DNA from: DASSUW01 sp963792385
GTDB taxonomy: Bacteria; Actinomycetota; Thermoleophilia; Solirubrobacterales; Solirubrobacteraceae
DNA length: 64,000 bases
NCBI GenBank assembly: GCA_963792385.1
Contig: CAWBVZ010000007.1
Span: 1,240,001-1,304,000, forward strand
Reading direction: 5' to 3'
Part shown: positions 32,811 through 40,352 of the stretch, piece after piece
Position numbering within the stretch: the first letter of the stretch is position 1
Layout: each line of letters opens with the position of its first letter
Program-made: the position numbers and the translations under genes
The notes under the pieces: generated by a model
The model's database searches: none
Seen by the model: the letters and a program-made list of their open reading frames with translations, nothing else
What the model was told of the DNA's origin: nothing

Positions 32811-32836
32811 CGCACCCGAGCGGGCCGTTAACGACT

Positions 32837-32862
32837 GCGACCCGGGCCAAAGCCCGGGTCGC
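32837..32862 (-). terminator. 11-bp perfect hairpin after the sigma factor gene
   Basis: GCGACCCGGGC, loop CAAA, GCCCGGGTCGC. It lies about 60 nt past the sigma gene stop on the minus strand. No T-run follows, which is common in high-GC genomes. It would separate the sigma factor from the repeat-gene unit, with some read-through possible. Confidence 0.65.
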
Positions 32863-32922
32863 GGTCAATTCGTGTGCGGCTTACTCCCACTCGCAAGCTC
32901 GCGGGAGCGCCTTGATTAGCGG

Positions 32923-33831
32923 CTACGCGGCCTCGCGCAGCGCCATCACATCGGTGCGCTGGCTGAGGCGCTTGAGCGCCCGTTCCTCGATCTGGCGCGC
33001 GCGCTCCGTCGAGACGCCGAGCTTGCGCCCGGCCTGACTGAGCGTCTGAGGCTCCTGGTCGCCGGCGCCGAAGCGCATCTCAATGACGTTGCGCTCCTGC
33101 TCCGGGAGCTCGGCGATCGCGCTGAGCAGCGTCTCCGAGCGGAGCTTCTCGCCGACCTCTTCGTCAACGGGGGCCGTCTCGATCGCCAGCAGGTCGCCGA
33201 AGGAGGTGTCCCCTTCGTCGCCGACCGGCTTGTCGAGGCTGACCACCGCGCGATCCGCCTTGCGGATCTCGATCACGTCCTCCAACGGGAGGTCCGCCGC
33301 GGAGGCGATCTCCTCGTCGGACGGCTCGTGACCGAGCTTGGTCGTGAGCTGCCGCTCGATGCGCCCGACCTTCCGGGACCGCTGGGCCACGTGGACCGGG
33401 AGCCGGATGGTCCGGCTCGTGTTTTCCAGCCCGCGCTGAATGGCCTGACGGATCCAGAGCGTCGCGTAAGTCGAGAACCGGAAACCCTTGCGCCAGTCGA
33501 ACTTCTCCACGGCTCGGATGAGACCGAGCATGCCCTCCTGGATGAGGTCGCCTAGCGCGAGGCCCTGGCCCTGGTAGCGACGCGCGTTCGCGACGACCAG
33601 ACGCAGGTTCGAGTTGATCATGCGGTCCTTGGCAGCGAGATCGCCCTTCTCGATGCGCTTGGCCAGCTCGATCTCCTCACTCGGCTTGAGCAGCGGGTAG
33701 CGACCCGCCTCGCGCAGCAGGAGTTGCAGAGAGTCCATCGTGGGATCGGCCACGTGCTCGGGCTCGGTCCGATGGCGGGGGATATCGGTAAGCGTGCTCG
33801 TTTTCTGTCCTTTCGGTGTTGCTACAGCCAC
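32923..33831 (-). CDS. RNA polymerase sigma-70 factor, group 2 (SigA/SigB-like)
   Basis: 302 aa. Region 1.2 (DSLQLLLREAGRYPLLKPSEEIELAKRIEKGD), region 2 (NLRLVVANARRYQGQGLALGDLIQEGMLGLIRAVEKFDWRKG then FRFSTYATLWIRQAIQRGL) with the -10-recognition residues, region 3, and region 4 (LPEQERNVIEMRFG, LSQAGRKLGVSTERARQIEERALKRL) for -35 binding. It lacks a long region 1.1, so it is a non-essential primary-like sigma or a short housekeeping one. The GTG at 33831 is preferred because GGAAGAG lies 12 nt upstream and the promoter's likely start site gives a ~20-nt leader; TTG 33843 is too close. Confidence 0.93.
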   Translation of the reverse strand: MAVATPKGQKTSTLTDIPRHRTEPEHVADPTMDSLQLLLREAGRYPLLKPSEEIELAKRIEKGDLAAKDRMINSNLRLVVANARRYQGQGLALGDLIQEGMLGLIRAVEKFDWRKGFRFSTYATLWIRQAIQRGLENTSRTIRLPVHVAQRSRKVGRIERQLTTKLGHEPSDEEIASAADLPLEDVIEIRKADRAVVSLDKPVGDEGDTSFGDLLAIETAPVDEEVGEKLRSETLLSAIAELPEQERNVIEMRFGAGDQEPQTLSQAGRKLGVSTERARQIEERALKRLSQRTDVMALREAA

Positions 33832-33857
33832 TTTGAAAACCAACTCTTCCAGTCGGA

Positions 33858-33886
33858 ATTATAGAGAGATCCAGTTGCTGCTGCAA
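33858..33886 (-). promoter_or_regulatory. Consensus sigma-70 promoter of the sigma factor gene
   Basis: Minus strand: TTGCAG (33881-33886), 17-bp spacer, perfect TATAAT (33858-33863). The surrounding ~100 bp is far more AT-rich than the rest of the window. Expected transcription start near 33851, giving a short leader with GGAAGAG before GTG 33831. This is the strongest classical promoter I see in the window. Confidence 0.85.
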
Positions 33887-34231
33887 CCATCTGGTCCGGT
33901 TGCCGCTGCAATGACTCGCCGGGCGCCCACACCGGCCGGTTCGCCACTTCCTGTGGCGACCCTTTGGGTCGGCCCGCCCGGGGGAGGTCGGACGGACGCC
34001 CATGAAGGCGGTTTCCTGAACCGGAACTACGCTTGAGGACCCGTGCTCGGTTCAGGCGCCGGGCACACAGCAACGCCCGGGCACTACAGACAACCCTTAG
34101 CGCTGCCGCAAGTTACGCGGTTTTCTGCCCGCTGATCGCGAGTTTTAGGCGCTCAATAGGTAGTGAAGCGCAAACGCGCCGCAAACGCGCCGTGATTGGC
34201 CTTCAGTGTGACGTACCGCACAGTGCGCCGG
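33887..34231. other. 345-bp non-coding stretch with several hairpins
   Basis: No open frame here looks like a gene. Structures seen: TCGCCAC/GTGGCGA around 33950, CCTGAACCG (34015-34023) pairing with CGGTTCAGG (34048-34056), CCGGGC/GCCCGG (34059-34080), and a tandem GCAAACGCGCC at 34170-34180 and 34181-34191. The density of stems would fit a small RNA or a long regulatory leader. I could not match it to tmRNA, RNase P, SRP, 6S or a known riboswitch by eye. Confidence 0.4.
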
Positions 34232-35404
34232 TTACGAACCTGCAGCGGCCCTGCGCGCCGCACGCCGCGGTAACAACCCCGTGATTACGGCCGGCCGATC
34301 GCCGGGCCGCGGCGCCCGCTCGGCCGCGACAGCCTCGGAAACGATAGCGCGGAGCGCCGCCTGGAAGCGCGAGGTGGCGAACCGCTCGGCGGCGTCGACG
34401 CACGCCTCCGGGTCGACCGTCATGGGATCGAACCGGGTGACGACCTCCGCGAGCGCCTCGGCGTCGCTGCGCCGGTAATACGCCCCCGTCTCCCCCTCGT
34501 GCACGCTCTCGAGCACGCCGCCGGAGCCGAGTGCGATCACCGGCCGACCCGACGCGAGTGACTCCACAGCGGCGATCCCGAACTCCTCGGCCGCGGTCAC
34601 GACGAGCGCACGGGCGCTCCGCATCAGCTCGGCCACGCGCACGTCCGGCAGCCGGCCCGTGAAGCGGACGGTCGGCCCGGCGAGACGGCGAAGGCGCCGC
34701 AGCTCGGGGCCGTCGCCGACAACCACGAGCGGCGCTCCGAGCCGGTTGAACGCCTGCACCGCGACGTCGATCCGCTTGTGCGCCATCAGCTCGGCGACCA
34801 CGAGATAGTGATCGCCGACCTCCCCCGGCCAGAAGCGCGCGAGCTCGACCGGCGGGTGCAGCACGTCCGCCTCGCGACCGAAGTAGCGGCGCACGCGCGA
34901 GGCGGTGAGTCGCGAGTTCGCCACGTACCGATCGACTCGTTGCGCGGCGATCCAGTCCCACTGGCGCCAGCGCGAGAGCAGCACCCGCAGCGGGAGCCGC
35001 GTCGCCGCGCTGCGCGCGGCCAGCGTCGCCTCGCGCTCGGACCAGGCGTAGCGGAACGGGTTGTGGCAGTAGCAGACGTGGACGGCCTCGGGATCGACGA
35101 GGACGCCGTGCGCCCACGCGCTGGAGGACGAGATCACGAGGTCATAACCGCGCAGGTCGAGCGACTCGATCGCGTGCGGGTACAGCGGCAGCAGCGCCCG
35201 GAACGTGCGCGCGGTCGGCCGCAGCGCCTGCAGGAACGAAGTGCGCGGCGCGCGCGTGGCAAAGCGGCCCTCGGTGCCTTGCTCGTCGTAGATCGTCGTG
35301 TAGACGTCGGCGTCCGGCCACGCATCGCAGATCGCCCCGAACACGCGCTCTGCTCCCCGCAGGTCCAGGAGGAAGTCGTGGACGAGCGCGACGCGGGAAG
35401 CCAT
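34232..35404 (-). CDS. GT4 family glycosyltransferase
   Basis: 390 aa from ATG 35404 (MASRVALVHDFLLDLRGAERVFGAI), which is 10 nt after a TAGGAT box; ATG 35416 would add four residues. ISSSSAWAHGV and VHVCYCHNPFRYAW mark the acceptor domain of the mannosyltransferase-like GT4 subgroup; YLVVAELMAHKRIDVAVQAFNRL starts the donor domain, and EEFGIAAVESLASGRPVIALG has the E-x7-E motif. It probably uses a nucleotide-sugar (GDP-Man-like) donor at the membrane. It stands alone, divergent from the GATase-like gene by 23 bp. Confidence 0.9.
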   Translation of the reverse strand: MASRVALVHDFLLDLRGAERVFGAICDAWPDADVYTTIYDEQGTEGRFATRAPRTSFLQALRPTARTFRALLPLYPHAIESLDLRGYDLVISSSSAWAHGVLVDPEAVHVCYCHNPFRYAWSEREATLAARSAATRLPLRVLLSRWRQWDWIAAQRVDRYVANSRLTASRVRRYFGREADVLHPPVELARFWPGEVGDHYLVVAELMAHKRIDVAVQAFNRLGAPLVVVGDGPELRRLRRLAGPTVRFTGRLPDVRVAELMRSARALVVTAAEEFGIAAVESLASGRPVIALGSGGVLESVHEGETGAYYRRSDAEALAEVVTRFDPMTVDPEACVDAAERFATSRFQAALRAIVSEAVAAERAPRPGDRPAVITGLLPRRAARRAAAGS

Positions 35405-35414
35405 GTGCTGCGGC

Positions 35415-35420
35415 ATCCTA
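35415..35420 (-). promoter_or_regulatory. TAGGAT -10 box for the GT4 gene at 34232
   Basis: TAGGAT on the minus strand, 10 nt before ATG 35404. It supports this ATG rather than the one at 35416, which would sit inside the -10 region. Confidence 0.5.
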
Positions 35421-35427
35421 ATCGTCC

Positions 35428-36123
35428 GTGGAGCTCACCATCGCCGCCCTCGGAGACCGCGACCCGGCGTACCTGACCCACCGCGAGATCGACGCCGCGA
35501 TGAAGCTGGCGCCGCCGGACACCGAGATCCGGTGGGTGGCGACCGACTCGGCCGACGCGCACCGCACCGACGCGTTCGACGGGCTGTGGGTGGTTCCGGG
35601 CACGCCGTACCGCGACGAAGCCGCCGTCCACGAGGCGATCCGGCGAGCGCGCGAGCAGGGCACGCCGATCCTCGGGACCTGCGGCGGCTTCCAGCACATG
35701 GCGCTCGAGTTCGCGCGCAACGTGGCCGGCATCGCGGGCGCCGCGCACGCCGAAACCGACCCGGACGGCGAGGCGATCGTGGTCGGGAGTCTGACCTGCA
35801 GCCTGGTCGGAGAGGAGCGCACGGTCACCGCCGTGCCGGGAACGCGGGTGGCCGCGATCTGCGGGACCGAGCCGTTCACCGGCTTCCACTGGTGCAACTA
35901 CGGCCTCGCGCCCAGCGTCACGAGCCGGCTCGCGGCCGCCGGGCTGGTGATCAGCGCCCATGCCGAGGACGCCGGCGTCGAGGCGTTCGAGCTTCCCGAT
36001 CACCCGTTCTACGTCGCCACGCTGTTCCAGCCCCAGGTCGGGAGCTCGGAGCGCGACGCGCTGCACCCGCTGCTGACGGCTCTCGTGCGGGCGGCGAGCC
36101 GATCGACGGCGAGCCGTGTTTAG
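35428..36123 (+). CDS. CTP synthase C-terminal-region-related GATase-like protein
   Basis: 231 aa, GTG start. IAALGDRDPAYLTHREI, DGLWVVPGTPYRDEAAVHEAI and GTPILGTCGGFQHMALEFARN (candidate nucleophile Cys85) give a class I glutamine amidotransferase fold close to the CTP synthase C-terminal domain. The catalytic FHPE of real GATases is replaced by FQPQ, so the His and Glu are missing. This and Cys in SLTCSLVG and HWCNYGL match the family annotated as CTP-synthase C-terminal-related (seleno)protein, where Cys sites may be redox-active. Glutaminase activity is therefore unlikely. Followed closely by a secreted hydrolase. Confidence 0.83.
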   Translation: MELTIAALGDRDPAYLTHREIDAAMKLAPPDTEIRWVATDSADAHRTDAFDGLWVVPGTPYRDEAAVHEAIRRAREQGTPILGTCGGFQHMALEFARNVAGIAGAAHAETDPDGEAIVVGSLTCSLVGEERTVTAVPGTRVAAICGTEPFTGFHWCNYGLAPSVTSRLAAAGLVISAHAEDAGVEAFELPDHPFYVATLFQPQVGSSERDALHPLLTALVRAASRSTASRV

Positions 36124-36130
36124 TCCGCGA

Positions 36131-37183
36131 ATGCGCGTCGCCCTCCTGCTCTGCCTCCTGGGACTGCTGATCACGGCCACGCCGGCCACCGCCGGCGTGC
36201 CGCGCCACTGGCTGGGTGTCGTCGCCGACGGCCCGATGACCGACGGGACCGACCGCGAGAGCGAGTGGACGCTGCTCGCCGGGAGCGGCGCCACCAGCGT
36301 CCGGGCCGCGTTCTTCTGGGCCCACGGCCAGCCGACCGGCCCGACCACCGACTTCGGCCCGTCCGACAGCATCGTGCTGGCCGCCGCGCGGCACGGCCTC
36401 GCCGTGGTCCCGGTCGTCCAGGGCACGCCCGCCTGGGCGGCGGCGGTGCCGGGCGACGTCGGGTCGCCGCCGCGGGACAACGCCGACTTCGGCCGCTACC
36501 TGGAGGCGCTGGTCGGCCGCTACGGGCCGCGCGGATCGCTGTGGACCGAGCACCCTGAGCTCACGCGGCGCCCGATCCGGGACTGGCAGATCTGGAACGA
36601 GCCGAACATCGACCGGTACTGGTCGACGCAGCCGTTCGCGAAGTCGTTCGTGCGCCTCCTGCGCACCGCCCGCAGCGCGCTCCGCAAGGCGGACCCCGGC
36701 GCACGCGTGATCCTCGCGGGCCTGCCGAACAAGAGCTGGGCCGCGTTGCGCTCGATCTACGGCGCCGGCGGCCACGGCACGTTCGACGCTGTCGCGCTCC
36801 ACCCCTACACCGGGAAGCCGGTCAACGTGGTCAAGCTCGTCTCGCTCACGCGGCGCGTCATGCGCCGCTACGGCGACCGGCGCATGCCCGTCTGGGTGAC
36901 CGAGCTGTCATGGCCGGCCTCGATCGGCAAGACGAACGCCACCGGTGGGTTCGAGACCAGCGAGAAGGGCCAGGCGAAGCGGTTGAGCAAGGGCCTGATG
37001 CTGCTCGCGAAGGCACGCCGCAAGCTCCTGATCGAGCGGGTCTACTGGTACACGTGGCTGTCGGCGGAGCAAGGGCCGAGCTCGTTCGGCTGGTCCGGGC
37101 TGCGCCGCATCCGCAACGGCCGGCTCGTCAGCGCGCCGTCGCTGACCGCGTTCCGGCAGACCGCGAAGCGCCTGCGTCGCTGA
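36131..37183 (+). CDS. Secreted TIM-barrel glycoside hydrolase-like protein
   Basis: 350 aa from ATG 36131 (MRVALLLCLLGLLITATPATAG signal peptide); GTG 36116, overlapping the previous gene, is an alternative. The barrel shows SVRAAFFWAHGQ, WQIWNEPNIDRYW with putative acid/base Glu157, FDAVALHPY, and VWVTELSWP with putative nucleophile Glu258, then RVYWYTWLS. This is the clan GH-A plan, closest by eye to GH39/GH5-like cellulase superfamily proteins. It shares its design with the protein at 4903 but has the fuller NEP motif. Likely exported to act on extracellular polysaccharide. The 3' end overlaps a convergent GT4 by 56 bp. Confidence 0.84.
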   Translation: MRVALLLCLLGLLITATPATAGVPRHWLGVVADGPMTDGTDRESEWTLLAGSGATSVRAAFFWAHGQPTGPTTDFGPSDSIVLAAARHGLAVVPVVQGTPAWAAAVPGDVGSPPRDNADFGRYLEALVGRYGPRGSLWTEHPELTRRPIRDWQIWNEPNIDRYWSTQPFAKSFVRLLRTARSALRKADPGARVILAGLPNKSWAALRSIYGAGGHGTFDAVALHPYTGKPVNVVKLVSLTRRVMRRYGDRRMPVWVTELSWPASIGKTNATGGFETSEKGQAKRLSKGLMLLAKARRKLLIERVYWYTWLSAEQGPSSFGWSGLRRIRNGRLVSAPSLTAFRQTAKRLRR

Positions 37184-38267
37184 GCAGCGCGTCGACCGCG
37201 CGCGCGGTGGCATCCCACGAGAACTCCGCGGCGCGGGCAAGACCGGCGGCGCGCAGGCGCTCGCGCGCGGCGGCGTCGCGCAGCAGTTCGGAGAGCGCTG
37301 CCGCAAACGCCTCGCCATCGGGCTCGGCGAGCACGGCCGCGCCGCCGCAGGTGTCGGGCAACGCTCCGGCCCGGGCGGCCACCACCGGCGTCCCGCAGGC
37401 CATCGACTCCAGCACCGGCAGGCCGAAGCCCTCGTACAAGGACGGCAATGCGAACGCCTCCGCGCCGGCGTACAGCCCGGGCAGGAGCGCGTCGTCGACG
37501 TGCCCGAGCAACCGCAGGCCGTCGAGGCCCGCCTCGCGGGCGAACTGCGGCCGGTGGCCTCCCGCGATCGCCACCTCGACCCCGTCGGCCGCCAGCGCGC
37601 GCGCCGCGGGCACGAGCGCCGCGAGGTTCTTGCGGGCGGTGTGCGAGGCGACGCACAGCACGTACGAGCGCTCGAGGCCGAGGGCGCGGCGGGCGGGACT
37701 CGGGTCGGCGGTGGGTGAGAAGCGCTCGTCGACGCCGCCGGGAACCACCGCCGCGTCGACGCCCAGCAGCGCCGCCAGCTCGCCACGTGAGAACTCCGAC
37801 ACGGTGATGACCCGCCACGCACGGCGGGCGATCGCGGGCAGCACGAGCCGCTGCCAGTGGGCATACGCGGGCGAGTACCACCCCGGGTACCGGAGCGCGG
37901 CGGCGTCATGGAGCACGACCGCCGAGCGCGGATAGGCCAGCGGCGCCAGGTTGGCCGGGCACAGCAGCGCCCGCGCGCCCAGCCGCGCCGCCCGCGCGGG
38001 CAGCACCACCTGCTCCCACGCGTGGCCGGCGCGATGAGCGAGCGCCGGCGGCGGCCGCAGCACGACGTACGCGCCGGGGCGCAGCGCGGGCAGCCGGACG
38101 GCGAGCTCGCGCGCCCACCGCTCGACGCCGCCGAGCTCGGGACGCGCCGCCGCCCGCCCGTCGATCGCAATCGGTCGTGCGGGGGCTATTCCCGGCCTCC
38201 CCGGTCCGTCATGATTGGTGAACTGTGATTTCTCGTGTACGACGCCCGATGCTCCGCCGCCGCCCAC
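37128..38267 (-). CDS. GT4 family glycosyltransferase, N-terminus uncertain
   Basis: Up to 379 aa. IAIDGRAAARPELGGVERWARELAVRL is the usual N-terminal strand and glycine-rich loop; VITVSEFSRGELAALLG, VLCVASHTARKNLAALVPA and YEGFGLPVLESMACGTPVV (E-x7-E) follow. It resembles the mannosyl/rhamnosyltransferase-like group. The domain proper begins near 38170, but no ATG, GTG or TTG lies just before it; the first usable start is GTG 38267, which would overlap the divergent acetyltransferase by 43 bp. The real start may be a rarer codon. Function in glycan synthesis is inferred from family and neighbours. Confidence 0.82.
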   Translation of the reverse strand: MGGGGASGVVHEKSQFTNHDGPGRPGIAPARPIAIDGRAAARPELGGVERWARELAVRLPALRPGAYVVLRPPPALAHRAGHAWEQVVLPARAARLGARALLCPANLAPLAYPRSAVVLHDAAALRYPGWYSPAYAHWQRLVLPAIARRAWRVITVSEFSRGELAALLGVDAAVVPGGVDERFSPTADPSPARRALGLERSYVLCVASHTARKNLAALVPAARALAADGVEVAIAGGHRPQFAREAGLDGLRLLGHVDDALLPGLYAGAEAFALPSLYEGFGLPVLESMACGTPVVAARAGALPDTCGGAAVLAEPDGEAFAAALSELLRDAAARERLRAAGLARAAEFSWDATARAVDALLSDAGASRSAGTRSATAR

Positions 38268-38860
38268 TCGCCGCGGTCGCGGGCCTCGCCGTCCGCCCCG
38301 CCGAGGTCGAGCCGGCGGCGCCGCCGGAAGGCGCGCGCGTCAGCCTGCGGGTGCTCGAGCGCGGCGACCGGGAGGAGTTCCTCGCGCTCGCACGCGAGAG
38401 CCGCGAGCTGCACCGCCCGTGGACCTACCCGCCCGAGCGCGCCGACCAGTTCGACGACCTGTTCGCCCGCTCGCGCCGCGACGACTTCGTGTGCCTGCTC
38501 GCGTGCCTGACCGAGAACCAGCGCGAGATCGTGGGCGTCTTCACCGTCTCCCAGATCGTCCGGGGCGCGTTCCAGTCGGCCTATCTCGGCTACTACGCCA
38601 ACGCGCGCCACGCGAACCGCGGCCTGATGCGCGAGGCGATGGAGCAACTGCTCGACCACACGTTCGGCGCGCTCGCACTGCACCGGCTCGAAGCGAACAT
38701 CCAGCCCGGCAACCAGCCGTCGATCGCGCTCGCCCGCGGTGCCGGCTTCCGGCTCGAGGGCTTCTCCCCGCGCTACCTGCTGATCGGCGGCCAGTGGCGC
38801 GACCACGAGCGCTACGCGATCACGATCGACGAGCGAACGGCTCAGAAGAGCCCGAGCTGA
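38225..38860 (+). CDS. RimJ/RimL-type GNAT N-acetyltransferase
   Basis: About 211 aa from GTG 38225, or 203 from ATG 38249. VSLRVLERGDREEFLALARESRELHRPWTYPP, FQSAYLGYYANARHANRGLMREAMEQLLDHTF, LHRLEANIQPGNQPSIALARGAGFRLEGFSPRYLLIGGQWRDHERYAIT match RimJ closely, including the QPGN and IxGxWRDH motifs. RimJ acetylates ribosomal protein S5; actinobacterial paralogs may act on other N-termini. The first 30 residues are Arg-rich and may not be translated. The end overlaps the convergent UDG gene by 19 bp. Confidence 0.87.
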   Translation: MISRVRRPMLRRRPLAAVAGLAVRPAEVEPAAPPEGARVSLRVLERGDREEFLALARESRELHRPWTYPPERADQFDDLFARSRRDDFVCLLACLTENQREIVGVFTVSQIVRGAFQSAYLGYYANARHANRGLMREAMEQLLDHTFGALALHRLEANIQPGNQPSIALARGAGFRLEGFSPRYLLIGGQWRDHERYAITIDERTAQKSPS

Positions 38861-39570
38861 GCCGCCTCGGGCTCCGGCGCCGGCTCGGGTTCCGGCGCGG
38901 GCTCGGGCTCCGCGATGAGCTCCGGCTCCGGCACGGCCGGGATCGTTTCCTCCTCGGCCTCGAGGTCGGGCTGCTCGGGCGGGTCGAGCGCCAGCAGCGC
39001 CGGGAGCCGGTGGAAGTCCTCGCGCAGGACGTCGAGCATCTTCGGCGTGTACAGCGCCGCGGCCGGGTGGTAGATCGGGTACAGCCGGACGCTGCGCGGC
39101 CCGATCCGCCGGATCTCGTCGCGCCCGTGCAGCCGCGTGATGCCGGTCGCCGGATCGGCCCGCAGCAGCTTGGTCGAGAAGTTCCCGAGCGTGCAGACCA
39201 CGCGCGGCTGGATCAGGTCCAGCTGGCGGAACAGGTAGTCCTGGCACGCGTCGATCTCCTGCGGCAGGGGATCGCGGTTGCCGGGAGGCCTGCACTTCAA
39301 CACGTTGCAGATGAAGACATCCGCGCGCTCGAGCCCGATCTCGCCGAGCAGTGTCTCCAGCAGCCGGCCGGCCTGACCGACGAACGGCAGGCCCTGCTTG
39401 TCCTCGTTCGCGCCGGGAGCCTCGCCGACGAACATCAGGTCGGCGTCAGCGTTCCCCATCCCGAAAACGACGGTCTGGCGCGTCGAAGCGAGCTGCGGGC
39501 AGCGCGTGCAGTCCTGCGCCTGCCGCCACACGGCCTTCAGCTCCTCGCGCCGCTCCTCTGCGGTGCCCAT
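38842..39570 (-). CDS. Family 4 uracil-DNA glycosylase with C-terminal clamp-binding-like tail
   Basis: 242 aa from ATG 39570. GEAPGANEDKQGLPFVGQAGRLL is motif 1; [4Fe-4S] ligands are Cys21, Cys24, Cys93 and Cys109, with the 16-residue spacing of family 4; motif 2 is YPIYHPAAALYTPK. The enzyme removes uracil from DNA to start base excision repair. The core ends near residue 195; then comes an acidic/Pro linker of repeated EPEP and the final AAQLGLF, which resembles the beta-clamp-binding consensus QLxLF. A TAGAGT box lies 9 nt before the start. Confidence 0.92.
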   Translation of the reverse strand: MGTAEERREELKAVWRQAQDCTRCPQLASTRQTVVFGMGNADADLMFVGEAPGANEDKQGLPFVGQAGRLLETLLGEIGLERADVFICNVLKCRPPGNRDPLPQEIDACQDYLFRQLDLIQPRVVCTLGNFSTKLLRADPATGITRLHGRDEIRRIGPRSVRLYPIYHPAAALYTPKMLDVLREDFHRLPALLALDPPEQPDLEAEEETIPAVPEPELIAEPEPAPEPEPAPEPEAAQLGLF

Positions 39571-39579
39571 CACTCGCTG

Positions 39580-39585
39580 ACTCTA
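39580..39585 (-). promoter_or_regulatory. TAGAGT -10 box for the UDG gene
   Basis: TAGAGT on the minus strand ends 9 nt before ATG 39570; no Shine-Dalgarno. A leaderless-type promoter. Confidence 0.5.
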
Positions 39586-39638
39586 GACGCCCGCACGGCG
39601 GACTATGCTCTCCAGAGAAGCCTGAAGCCGGTATCTCC

Positions 39639-40352
39639 GTGAGGGAACTGGACTCGATCGCCATCGTCGGTGCGGGCCGCCTCGGCACCGTGCTCATCGC
39701 CGCTCTCCGTGCGGCCGGTTTCGTCGTACTCGGCCCGTTCGGGCGCGGCGCGGACGCCCGTGGCGCCACCGCCGTGCTGCTGTGCGTGCCGGACGGCGAG
39801 ATCGCCTCCGCGGCCGCTGCCATCGCCGGCGGGCCGCTGGTCGGCCACTGCTCGGGCGCCACCGGCCTCGAGCCCCTCGCGCCGCACGAGGCGTTCTCGC
39901 TGCATCCGCTGATGACCGTGCCGGGCGGCGCGCGCTTGGACGTGCTCGCCGGCGCCGGCTGCGCCGTCGACGGGACCACGCCGCGGGCGCTCTCGGTCGC
40001 CGAGGCGCTCGCCGCCGCGCTCGGCATGCGCGCGATGCATGTCGAGGACGACGACCGCGCCGCCTACCACGCCGCCGCCTCGATCGCCTCGAACTTCCTC
40101 GTCACGCTCGAGGGCGCGGCCGAGCGGCTTGCGGCGACCGCCGGGGTCGACCGCGCACTGCTCGCCCCGCTCGTGCGCGCCGCTGTCGAGGACTGGGCCG
40201 CGCTCGGAGCCGAGCGGGCGCTCACCGGCCCGATCGCGCGCGGTGACGAGGAGACCGTCGCGCGCCAGCGCGCCGCGGTGGCGGAGCGCACGCCAGACCT
40301 CCTGCCGCTGTTCGACGCGCTCGTCGACGCCACCCGGGCGGTGGTCATGTGA
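39639..40352 (+). CDS. Rossmann/DUF2520 protein linked to pantothenate synthesis
   Basis: 237 aa, GTG start. IAIVGAGRLGTVLIAALRAAGF (8-29) is a dinucleotide-binding loop; VLLCVPDGEIASAAAAI and GHCSGATGLEPL lead into FSLHPLMTVPGG, the DUF2520 hallmark, followed by a helical C-domain with AAYHAAASIASNFLVTL resembling 6-phosphogluconate- or ketopantoate-reductase folds. The same family (Rv3603c) precedes panC in mycobacteria. A ketopantoate reductase-like role would complete the path with PanB and PanC here, but this is inference. Its stop overlaps panC by GTGA. Confidence 0.84.
   Translation: MRELDSIAIVGAGRLGTVLIAALRAAGFVVLGPFGRGADARGATAVLLCVPDGEIASAAAAIAGGPLVGHCSGATGLEPLAPHEAFSLHPLMTVPGGARLDVLAGAGCAVDGTTPRALSVAEALAAALGMRAMHVEDDDRAAYHAAASIASNFLVTLEGAAERLAATAGVDRALLAPLVRAAVEDWAALGAERALTGPIARGDEETVARQRAAVAERTPDLLPLFDALVDATRAVVM

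Noticed and set aside
32239..32831. Plus-strand repeat proteins over the same array (TSVSLW and DERLVVV repeats)
   Set aside because: They are frame shadows of a 39-bp repeat. They lack the start/RBS of the minus frame, run into the MFS and leader regions, and do not keep a chemically constant position in the variable block.
38842..38900. Frameshift producing the Glu/Pro-rich UDG tail
   Set aside because: The tail is in frame with the FeS core, is a plausible flexible linker and ends in a defined QLGLF motif; no alternative frame continues the UDG fold.
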